From: Planctomycetota bacterium
Lineage (GTDB): Bacteria > Planctomycetota > UBA1135
DNA: 5,434 bases
Assembly: GCA_029243845.1 (NCBI GenBank)
Contig: JAQWRF010000169.1
Span: 1-5,434, forward strand
Direction: 5' to 3'
Positions 1-5,434 of the stretch are shown here, in pieces (position 1 is the stretch's first letter; every line of letters starts with the position of its first letter). The notes beneath the pieces were generated by a model. It saw nothing but the letters and a program-made list of their open reading frames with translations. It was not told the origin of the DNA and searched no databases. The translations under genes and the position numbers were made by a program.

Positions 1-653
1 CGGTAAAAGAAGTACAGCAAATAACGCGCAATCCCCATCGGGAAAACTGCATTAGTCGCCAGTTTCAAGCGCGACGCACCGAGCGCATCAAGCGATTGCA
101 GCGGGCGGCTTGGCAAGTTCTCTACGACTTCGCCGCCAAGCCGTCCGAGAATGCCGGCGTTGTGAATGGCTAGAGCCAATATTGCTGGCCATGCGGTTGC
201 GCCGAATATTGCGAGTAGCAAAAATGCTAAAACGTATTCTGGTATTGCACGCAGCACGATACAAATCATTCTGATTACCGGCGAGAAGCGACTTGGCTGT
301 AATCCGCCAATAGTACGCGCCGCGCCGAAGGAGAGTAACAGGCCGCTCGCCCCCGCTATGAATATTGCTACTACCGAAATAGCGAAGGTGGCGAACAATG
401 CTTTATAGCCATAAGCGCTCATCTGTTCGCCTAACCATGCACCGAAACCATTGGGTGCATCGGGTACTGCGTCTTTAGTCCAGAAACGGTTCCAGTTTTT
501 AACACGCTGCTCAGTAAATAAATCAGCGAAGGTAATGTCAGAGAACATCCATGCCCAAGCTGTAGCGATGGCAGCTAGCACAATGGTGAGGCGCACTAGT
601 TTACTGCGCTGACGGCGCTGCCACAGTTGCTCTACGGCTTGCTCACGACTCAT
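1..653 (-). CDS. PhnE-like ABC transporter permease, second subunit (3' end missing)
   Basis: Inner-membrane permease of the importer, probably pairing with the permease encoded just before it to form the substrate channel. Reading from the ATG at 653, 217 codons are open up to the left edge with no stop, so the C-terminus is outside the window; PhnE-type permeases are usually about 260-290 residues. A basic N-terminus (residues 12-21, several Arg and one Lys) leads into a first membrane helix at about 20-38. A soluble, probably periplasmic stretch follows (about 40-80), then hydrophobic segments at about 86-109, 127-150 and 152-168. The cytoplasmic EAA loop that docks on the ATPase is visible at about residues 186-208 (LDALGASRLK, then a Phe-Pro pair), which fixes the family as a binding-protein-dependent ABC permease. 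The ATG overlaps the previous stop as ATGA and has a strong ribosome binding site, so the start is secure. Family is well supported; the substrate is inferred only from the neighbouring binding protein. Confidence 0.88.
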   Translation of the reverse strand, partial: MSREQAVEQLWQRRQRSKLVRLTIVLAAIATAWAWMFSDITFADLFTEQRVKNWNRFWTKDAVPDAPNGFGAWLGEQMSAYGYKALFATFAISVVAIFIAGASGLLLSFGAARTIGGLQPSRFSPVIRMICIVLRAIPEYVLAFLLLAIFGATAWPAILALAIHNAGILGRLGGEVVENLPSRPLQSLDALGASRLKLATNAVFPMGIARYLLYFFY

Positions 654-1423
654 GCGACGAACCTCCGGCGAAGTTGCATACTGTAGTATTCGACTACCAC
701 TACCATTGCCAATAATACGTATAAATACGCCCACACCTTTGCGTAATTTAAGTTGTCGAACTCTAGCTTAATGTAATAACCCAAGGTGGGAAAACCGAAG
801 AATCCTAAAATAGCTGATGAGCGCAACGCGCATTCGAAACGATAAAAAGCGTATGACAGGATATCAGGGATAGCTTGAGGCAGTCGTCCGAAAAAGAACT
901 TTTGCCAGCGTGAGGCACCAATGGAGTTTAACGCATTTTCAGCTTTTAGTGATGACTCATCAATAATGTCGGAGAACACCTTGGCAAGCGTACCGGCATA
1001 TGGAATTGCTATGGCAATGACTGCAGATATCGGAGACAGCCCCATAGCGGATAAAAGCAATACCGCCCATAGTAGTTCGTGCACGGAGCGCATTAAAGCA
1101 ATGAACGAGCGAACCACCCACCGCAGGACATGGCAAGTTATTCCGCATCCAGACCAAAAGCTGCTGCTAGCAATAACACTCAGCGGCAGAGCCAAAGCAA
1201 AAGCCAAGGTGATTGCAGCCACAGCGTATTTCACCGTAACTAGCAAAGCCATCAGGATGTTTTGGGTGTTTGCTTCGGGGCCTAGAGCCGCGGCAGCAAA
1301 CTGCTGCACAATCTCTATACCGTTGCCACGCGGGAAAAGCTCTCTCACCGAAATGCCTAAATACAAATATGCGGCCAATGAAGCAATGGCAATACTAAGC
1401 AAAATCCGAGCGCGATTAGACAT
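650..1423 (-). CDS. PhnE-like ABC transporter permease, first subunit
   Basis: Integral inner-membrane subunit of the importer, 257 residues from the preferred ATG at 1423. Hydrophobic segments, numbered from that ATG, lie at about 6-24, 58-84, 100-126, 130-149 and 230-246, with a less clear one near 190-211; this fits the six-helix plan of PhnE permeases. The cytoplasmic EAA loop is clear at about 163-184 (ALNSIGASRWQ, then RLPQAIPD), matching the consensus Gly and the terminal Leu-Pro. Two starts are possible: ATG at 1423, overlapping the ATPase stop by 8 bp, or an in-frame TTG at 1441, six codons earlier. Neither has a strong ribosome binding site, so ATG is preferred on codon grounds. The stop at 650-652 overlaps the next start as ATGA. 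Length and features are normal for a complete gene. It is closest in style to phosphonate-family permeases; the transported anion cannot be read from this protein. Confidence 0.92.
   Translation of the reverse strand: MSNRARILLSIAIASLAAYLYLGISVRELFPRGNGIEIVQQFAAAALGPEANTQNILMALLVTVKYAVAAITLAFALALPLSVIASSSFWSGCGITCHVLRWVVRSFIALMRSVHELLWAVLLLSAMGLSPISAVIAIAIPYAGTLAKVFSDIIDESSLKAENALNSIGASRWQKFFFGRLPQAIPDILSYAFYRFECALRSSAILGFFGFPTLGYYIKLEFDNLNYAKVWAYLYVLLAMVVVVEYYSMQLRRRFVA
661..666 (-). promoter_or_regulatory. Strong Shine-Dalgarno site for the second permease
   Basis: On the minus strand the hexamer GGAGGT lies seven bases before the ATG at 653, inside the end of the first permease gene. It is the only near-consensus ribosome binding site at a gene junction in this window, and it decides the start of the second permease. 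Combined with the ATGA overlap, it indicates that the last gene can both be coupled to and initiated independently of the gene before it. Confidence 0.8.
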
Positions 1424-2078
1424 AGGCGCCGTCGCTAACAATACGTCCGCCTTCGAGTCTCACGATGCGCGGGAAAAATTCGCTAGCCAACGCCTCGTCA
1501 TGCAAAGACACGACGAAAGTCCAGTTCTCTTCATGGGCCGTTGCGTGTAGCACTTCGATTATTTTGCGCGCACGGCTCGCATCTAAAGACGCCACCGGTT
1601 CGTCAGCCAATAACATTTGCGGTTCTTGGTAAAGAGCTCTCGCTAAAGCCACGCGCTGCTGCTCGCCACCTGAAAGCGAGTCCGTTCGTTCGAACAGTTT
1701 ATCAGCGATACCCACACGTTCTAGAATCGCATGCACTGCCGCCAACTCTTTTTTACCAGGACGCAATTGCATCTTTAAAGATTGCCAAAAACTTAATGAC
1801 CCCAGCCTGCCCATCAACACATTATTCGATACACGCACATTCGGTACCAGCGAGTGGTCTTGATGCACAAACCCGATATGAGATCGTTGCTCGGCGCTTT
1901 TCAAATCATCGCCAATCACGCCATTTAACATACGCAGCAACGATGTTTTGCCCGACCCACTCGGCCCGAGTAAAGCAATGCATTCGCCATGCTGCACTTG
2001 CAAAGTAATGTCATGCAAAATCTGTTTACCATCTAGGTAAAGATCAGCATGCTGCAAGTCGATAGCGAGATCAGTCAC
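1416..2078 (-). CDS. PhnC-like ABC transporter ATP-binding protein
   Basis: Cytoplasmic ATPase that powers the importer, 220 residues. All ABC motifs are intact and in order: Walker A GPSGSGKTS at 38-46, Q-loop Gln73, signature LSGGEQQR at 135-142, Walker B MLLADE at 155-160 with catalytic Glu160, D-loop SLDAS at 164-168, and H-loop His193. The stretch NVLMGRLGSLSFWQSL at 86-101, after the Q-loop, and the ADEPVASLD run are typical of the phosphonate-importer ATPases (PhnC) rather than amino-acid or sulfate importers. It lacks a long C-terminal regulatory domain and is slightly shorter than many PhnC proteins. The start is a GTG with no recognisable Shine-Dalgarno site, 17 bp after the binding-protein stop; no better in-frame start gives a full N-terminal strand, so translational coupling is likely. 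Its end overlaps the first permease by 8 bp. ATPase identity is nearly certain; the phosphonate-family placement is strong. Confidence 0.95.
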   Translation of the reverse strand: MTDLAIDLQHADLYLDGKQILHDITLQVQHGECIALLGPSGSGKTSLLRMLNGVIGDDLKSAEQRSHIGFVHQDHSLVPNVRVSNNVLMGRLGSLSFWQSLKMQLRPGKKELAAVHAILERVGIADKLFERTDSLSGGEQQRVALARALYQEPQMLLADEPVASLDASRARKIIEVLHATAHEENWTFVVSLHDEALASEFFPRIVRLEGGRIVSDGAYV

Positions 2079-2095
2079 GCTAACAGTGTAACGTC

Positions 2096-2947
2096 TTACA
2101 AGAAACCGAGTTGGACCACAAGCTCGTGCACCGGCGCGAAATCTGCGTTAGTCGCCTTAATCAAGCCATTTGGACGATCGATGGCCTTCAACAACGCAGG
2201 ATCTTTCATCTCGAGCAATACTTGCTGCAATTTCGTGACCAAGGTTGGGTCCAGAGAGCCGTGCGCCGTCCAGTTGTAGTCAGGGTAAGTTGGGGTCACC
2301 CATACGACTTTACAAACTTCTGGGTCGAGGTCGCCATTGGCAACCATGCGGTCGTAGGTCATATAGTTCAGTGCACCTGCCTGAAAAGTTCCGGCCTCAA
2401 CAAGCTTGGCCGTTTTATCATGCGAGCCAGAAAAGCTGTTCTCGTTGCCAAAAAAGTCTGATGGCTGCTGACCAGTGCGGTCTGTCACAAAGTGTTCTGG
2501 CATTAAGCGCCCCGAGGTTGACTGTGACGAACCGAACGTGAAACTTAAGCCCTTTAGGGCTTTAGGGAAACCCTCGCTAAGATTGATGCCGGTTGATTCG
2601 TGTGCCACGAAGTACGATTTAAATTTTGGGTCTTCAACACCCTGCGCGATTGCTTGCGAACCTTCCACTGCAGCACGCGCTTGGACACCGGACACACCGC
2701 CAAACCACGCAAACTGGACATCACCGTTTTTAAACATCTCAACTGAGGCGCTGTAGTCAGCAGTAGGGACATATTCAACTTTCACGCCCAACTCTTTGGA
2801 CAAGTATGCCGCCACGGGCTTAAACTTAGCCTCGAGCTCAGAGGAATTGGTGTCAGGAATTGCTGTAAAGCGTAGGACGTTTTCTTCGGGCTCCGGCTGT
2901 GAGCAAGCGGAAAGAAACAAGAGGATTAGGGCGGGAAAGTACTTCAT
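2096..2947 (-). CDS. PhnD-family substrate-binding lipoprotein, putative selenate/oxyanion type
   Basis: Ligand-capturing component of the importer, 283 residues. A short lipoprotein signal peptide ends in the lipobox LSAC, with Cys15 as the predicted lipidated residue; Ser at +2 fits outer-membrane or periplasm-facing anchoring in Gram-negatives. The mature part is a two-lobed PhnD fold. LRFTAIPD (25-32) opens lobe one, DYSASVEMFKNGDVQFAWFGG (64-84) carries the usual binding-site Tyr65, STSGRLMP (143-150) is the anion-binding loop, and GSHDKT (174-179) carries a likely ligand-contacting His176. Compared by eye with E. coli PhnD, the Tyr of its WYG motif is Phe82 here, and the acidic residue in the next pocket strand appears to be Met196, which argues against an aminoalkylphosphonate ligand. 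AIPDTNSSEL, STSGRLMPEHF and YPDYNWTAH match what I recall of the NCBI family 'putative selenate ABC transporter substrate-binding protein'. The ATG is the only plausible start: an in-frame stop lies six codons upstream. Binding-protein identity is very firm; selenate as ligand is tentative. Confidence 0.93.
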   Translation of the reverse strand: MKYFPALILLFLSACSQPEPEENVLRFTAIPDTNSSELEAKFKPVAAYLSKELGVKVEYVPTADYSASVEMFKNGDVQFAWFGGVSGVQARAAVEGSQAIAQGVEDPKFKSYFVAHESTGINLSEGFPKALKGLSFTFGSSQSTSGRLMPEHFVTDRTGQQPSDFFGNENSFSGSHDKTAKLVEAGTFQAGALNYMTYDRMVANGDLDPEVCKVVWVTPTYPDYNWTAHGSLDPTLVTKLQQVLLEMKDPALLKAIDRPNGLIKATNADFAPVHELVVQLGFL

Positions 2948-2948
2948 T

Positions 2949-2971
2949 GCGGAGTAGCTTAGCTACTCCGC
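2949..2971 (-). promoter_or_regulatory. Perfect inverted repeat over the kinase stop and binding-protein leader
   Basis: Two perfect 10-base arms, GCGGAGTAGC and GCTACTCCGC, flank a three-base centre. On the minus strand the centre is TAA, the stop codon of the histidine kinase gene. The repeat ends one base before the ATG of the binding-protein gene. As RNA it would form a stable hairpin that holds the only GGAG near that start. No run of T follows on either strand, so it is not a classical intrinsic terminator. Possible roles are translational coupling between the two genes, an mRNA processing or stabilising hairpin, or a binding site for a dimeric regulator. The repeat is directly visible; any function is inferred. 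Confidence 0.7.
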
Positions 2972-5434
2972 CACTTACTGACAATAGCCGCTAACTCCTT
3001 TCTCACTACCGGTTTAGAGACGTAGTCATCCATGCCAGCTGCTATGCATTTTTCGCGATCGCCTTGCATTACGTTCGCGGTCATCGCCACTACGGGCACA
3101 CGTTTACGCCCTGCTTCGTGACTACGAATTTGACGGGTTGCACCATAACCATCGAGGTCTGGCATTTGGCAATCCATAAACACAATGTCGTAGTTACCTT
3201 TCTGAGCAGCGGCGGCGGCTTCAACACCATTTTCTACCACGTCGACATTGCAGCCAAGCGCGCTAAGCATTTTCAATGCGACTTTTTGGTTTACAGCATT
3301 GTCCTCCGCAAGCAACACATTGATGCCCTGCATGAAACCAGACTGTCCAGCACCCATCGCCTCCTCAACATCTGCGAGCAAATCCGCTATGTCCAAATCC
3401 GCGACACGCTCTTCAAATAACGAAGTAATAAGCTGTGCACCACGCACCGGTTTAATAAGAGAAGCGTCAACGACTTCATTGGTGTCGCTCGGATACTGCG
3501 AACGATCACAAACCGACGATATCAAAACTATTTTCAAATCACGGTGCCGTTCACTTTCGCGCAAACGTCGTGCGAACTGGACACCATCCTCAGTCGGCAT
3601 CTGGTAATCAACCAGCAAGCGGTGAACTTTTTCGCTACTAAGGATATCATCCGCAAGTGCTGCTGATGATGCTGTGAAAACTACGGCCCCCGCAGCGCTG
3701 AGTTGCTTTGCGAGTACTTTTAGATTCGTATCATTATCGTCAACGCACAAAATATTTAATCCATCTAAGCAGATATCGGCGCTTATTTCGCTATTGCTTG
3801 ACGTTTTCTCTAGCACGATTGTAAACCAGAACATCGAGCCTTCACCTAATGTTGATTCAATCCCAATTTCGCCACCCATTAACTCTGTCAACTGGCGGGA
3901 AATACTAAGCCCTAGGCCTGTCCCGCCGAAGCGGCGCGTTGTCGAAGCGTCAGCCTGAGTGAAGGCCGTAAACAATTTGTCTTGGGTCTCTTTGTCGATG
4001 CCAATGCCACTATCAATGACTTCGAAGCGCATCTTACCGCCAAAGCTAGGTGAGACTCGGACCACGATTTCGCCGTGCTCTGTGAATTTAATCGCGTTGC
4101 CAATCAAGTTGGATAGCACCTGTCGCAAGCGACCAGGATCACCGACTACGCGTTGTGAAACGGTACGCGAGATATCAACTAACAACTCGAGGCCTTTGGA
4201 CGAAGCATTCGCAGCCAATGACGAGGCGGTGTCTTCAACCACTTCATGTAAATCGAAGTCAATGGATTCTAGTTCGATTTTACCGGATTCTATTTTAGAA
4301 AAATCAAGGACGTCGTTAATGATAACCATTAACGCCTGAGCGGAGCGATTAATCGTTTCGACGAAATCACGTTGTTCGCTGTCTAGCTTTGATTCAAGCA
4401 ATAAATCGCTCATCCCCATAATGCCATTCATAGGAGTGCGAATTTCATGGCTCATGTTTGCCAGGAACTCACTCTTTGACTGATTAGCAATGCGCTCGTT
4501 ATCACTTGCCTCCTGCAATTGCTCTACTTGCGAACGAATCTTTTCATTCATTCGCGTAAACGACGCAGCAAGATGAGCAATTTCATCATGGCCACTAATC
4601 GTGAAGTCAGCGTTGTAGTTTGCTGTTTCAATAGAATCCTCGAGACGAGCAGCAAAGTGGCGCATCTTATTCAGGCGACCTCCAATGGAGAAAAGGCCTA
4701 AGAGTAATACTATTGAACTAAGCACACCTAGGGTTAACAAATACATGTTGGTACTCGCCGCCAAAGCCAGCGCCTCTTCAGTACGATCGCTAATTACGTG
4801 CACCTGTAAACCGCGCGCACCGTAAAACGAAAACAACCGCGAATAGGTTTCGGTGCGATTATCAAACTGCAAATCTGAAGTTCCCTTCTGCAATTTATGA
4901 AAGCGGCGTAACTCATCGACCGCCGGAGACAGATACTGGCCTTCAACAGTTTCTATGACTATCGGCGAACCGATACGCCTTTCAAATTCGCTCAGCATTG
5001 CGTCACGATCCGCGAGGACGGCAATCCATCCACTTAATTCGCCCTTGCCATTAGTCTGCGGGCTAACCCAAACCGGGAAACCTGCAGAATCCGTTTTTAT
5101 GCCTGGCGCATCGATGTCATAAATGGGCAGACTGCTATTCAAATAAAGCAGGGATGACATTAAGCGCGGTGCCAACTCGCGCGTTTGAGAAACTACCCCT
5201 GCAGCGTCCGTCCAGATAACGTTGCCAATGCCGTATGCGCTTAACAGTTCAGAGTTAGTCGATTCGGATTGAATACGGTTAGCGATTCGCGCCACATCTT
5301 CAGCCCAAGAGTCTTGCTGGCCATTCCAGAACTCTGAGTAAACTTGCGAAATCTCATTGGCCTGCAAGGGCTCAATTTGTTGGCGCGCAGTCGTCCATTG
5401 GCGCCATGAAAGCATGGCCGTGCCAAGTACGAGA
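2959..5434 (-). CDS. Membrane hybrid sensor histidine kinase with two receiver domains (5' end missing)
   Basis: Signal-transducing kinase of the BarA/TorS-like hybrid class. The frame stays open past the first internal ATG at 5415 to the right edge (LVLGTA precedes it), so the true start and probably the first membrane helix lie outside. Counting that Met as 1: a periplasmic sensor region at about 10-220 of unrecognised family, possibly Cache-like; a membrane helix at about 223-245; HAMP at about 246-298 (HDEIAHL); HisKA with phospho-acceptor His323 in MSHEIRTP; HATPase_c with N-box Asn436/Asn440, G1 DSGIGID (468-474), F-box LFTAF and G2 FGGTGLGLS. Receiver 1 (about 554-670) has Asp559/Asp560, phospho-Asp603, Ser634 and Lys655; receiver 2 (about 698-815) has Glu704/Asp705, Asp748, Thr779 and Lys801. 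All catalytic residues are present. There is no Hpt domain and no DNA-binding output. It ends 11 bp before the binding-protein gene and probably shares its transcript. Kinase identity is certain; the signal is unknown. Confidence 0.95.
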   Translation of the reverse strand, partial: LVLGTAMLSWRQWTTARQQIEPLQANEISQVYSEFWNGQQDSWAEDVARIANRIQSESTNSELLSAYGIGNVIWTDAAGVVSQTRELAPRLMSSLLYLNSSLPIYDIDAPGIKTDSAGFPVWVSPQTNGKGELSGWIAVLADRDAMLSEFERRIGSPIVIETVEGQYLSPAVDELRRFHKLQKGTSDLQFDNRTETYSRLFSFYGARGLQVHVISDRTEEALALAASTNMYLLTLGVLSSIVLLLGLFSIGGRLNKMRHFAARLEDSIETANYNADFTISGHDEIAHLAASFTRMNEKIRSQVEQLQEASDNERIANQSKSEFLANMSHEIRTPMNGIMGMSDLLLESKLDSEQRDFVETINRSAQALMVIINDVLDFSKIESGKIELESIDFDLHEVVEDTASSLAANASSKGLELLVDISRTVSQRVVGDPGRLRQVLSNLIGNAIKFTEHGEIVVRVSPSFGGKMRFEVIDSGIGIDKETQDKLFTAFTQADASTTRRFGGTGLGLSISRQLTELMGGEIGIESTLGEGSMFWFTIVLEKTSSNSEISADICLDGLNILCVDDNDTNLKVLAKQLSAAGAVVFTASSAALADDILSSEKVHRLLVDYQMPTEDGVQFARRLRESERHRDLKIVLISSVCDRSQYPSDTNEVVDASLIKPVRGAQLITSLFEERVADLDIADLLADVEEAMGAGQSGFMQGINVLLAEDNAVNQKVALKMLSALGCNVDVVENGVEAAAAAQKGNYDIVFMDCQMPDLDGYGATRQIRSHEAGRKRVPVVAMTANVMQGDREKCIAAGMDDYVSKPVVRKELAAIVSKWRSS

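Noticed and set aside
1421..1441. TTG at 1441 as the start of the first permease.
   Set aside because: An ATG six codons later gives a tight 8-bp overlap and a normal N-terminus right before the first membrane helix; the extra residues are not membrane or motif-bearing. Kept only as an alternative.
921..1550. A 209-codon open frame on the plus strand, antisense to the first permease and the ATPase end.
   Set aside because: It lies entirely over two genes with full family motifs on the other strand, its product is low-complexity and shows no recognisable domain, and it has no convincing ribosome binding site. It is best explained as a coding shadow.
1541..2008. A 155-codon plus-strand open frame antisense to the ATPase.
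   Set aside because: It is fully covered by an ATPase with every ABC motif intact; the product has no recognisable motif.
2548..2575. Repeated CCCTAAAG units and a small inverted repeat inside the binding-protein gene.
   Set aside because: Only two short units, fully explained by the codons for Pro-Lys-Ala-Leu-Lys-Gly-Leu; no sign of a longer repeat array or element.
2949..2971. Intrinsic transcription terminator after the kinase.
   Set aside because: The stem is strong but no T run follows on either strand, and the next gene begins one base later.
2956..2984. Possible sigma-70 promoter for the binding protein: TTGTCA then 17 bases then TAAGCT on the minus strand.
   Set aside because: The -35 box is good but the -10 matches only three of six bases, it lies within the palindrome, and transcription would start almost at the ATG. 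Too weak to annotate.

Overview
The window holds one co-directional gene block on the minus strand, with five protein genes and almost no intergenic DNA. Read in the direction of transcription (right to left) the order is: a large membrane hybrid histidine kinase (its start lies beyond the right edge), a PhnD-type substrate-binding lipoprotein, a PhnC-type ABC ATPase, a first PhnE-type permease, and a second PhnE-type permease (its end lies beyond the left edge). Spacings are 11 bp, 17 bp, an 8-bp overlap (with the preferred start) and a 4-bp ATGA overlap, so the four transporter genes almost certainly form an operon and the kinase probably leads it.

The transporter has the architecture of phosphonate/phosphite importers (PhnD-PhnC-PhnE-PhnE). 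However, the binding protein reads like the PhnD relatives that NCBI/TIGRFAMs call 'putative selenate ABC transporter substrate-binding protein' (from memory, TIGR04553), which are recognised by their association with selenium-use genes such as selD. No selenium gene lies inside the window, and neither ligand has been shown here. The safest statement is an oxyanion or organophosphonate importer, with selenate or a related selenium oxyanion as the leading guess. The lipoprotein would capture the ligand in the periplasm, the two permeases would form the channel, and the ATPase would drive uptake.

The kinase has a periplasmic sensor region, a transmembrane helix, HAMP, HisKA, HATPase_c and two receiver domains. 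It has no Hpt domain and no DNA-binding output, so it must pass phosphate to proteins encoded elsewhere. Its position directly ahead of the binding protein suggests, but does not prove, that the ligand-loaded binding protein or the transported anion is what it senses. A perfect 10-bp-arm inverted repeat sits exactly on the kinase stop codon and ends one base before the binding-protein start, where it may control translation at that junction.

The organism looks like a Gram-negative proteobacterium, probably a gammaproteobacterium: BarA/TorS-like hybrid kinase, lipobox binding protein, and base composition near half GC by eye. This is a weak inference. No RNA genes, mobile elements, CRISPR arrays or long non-coding stretches were seen.
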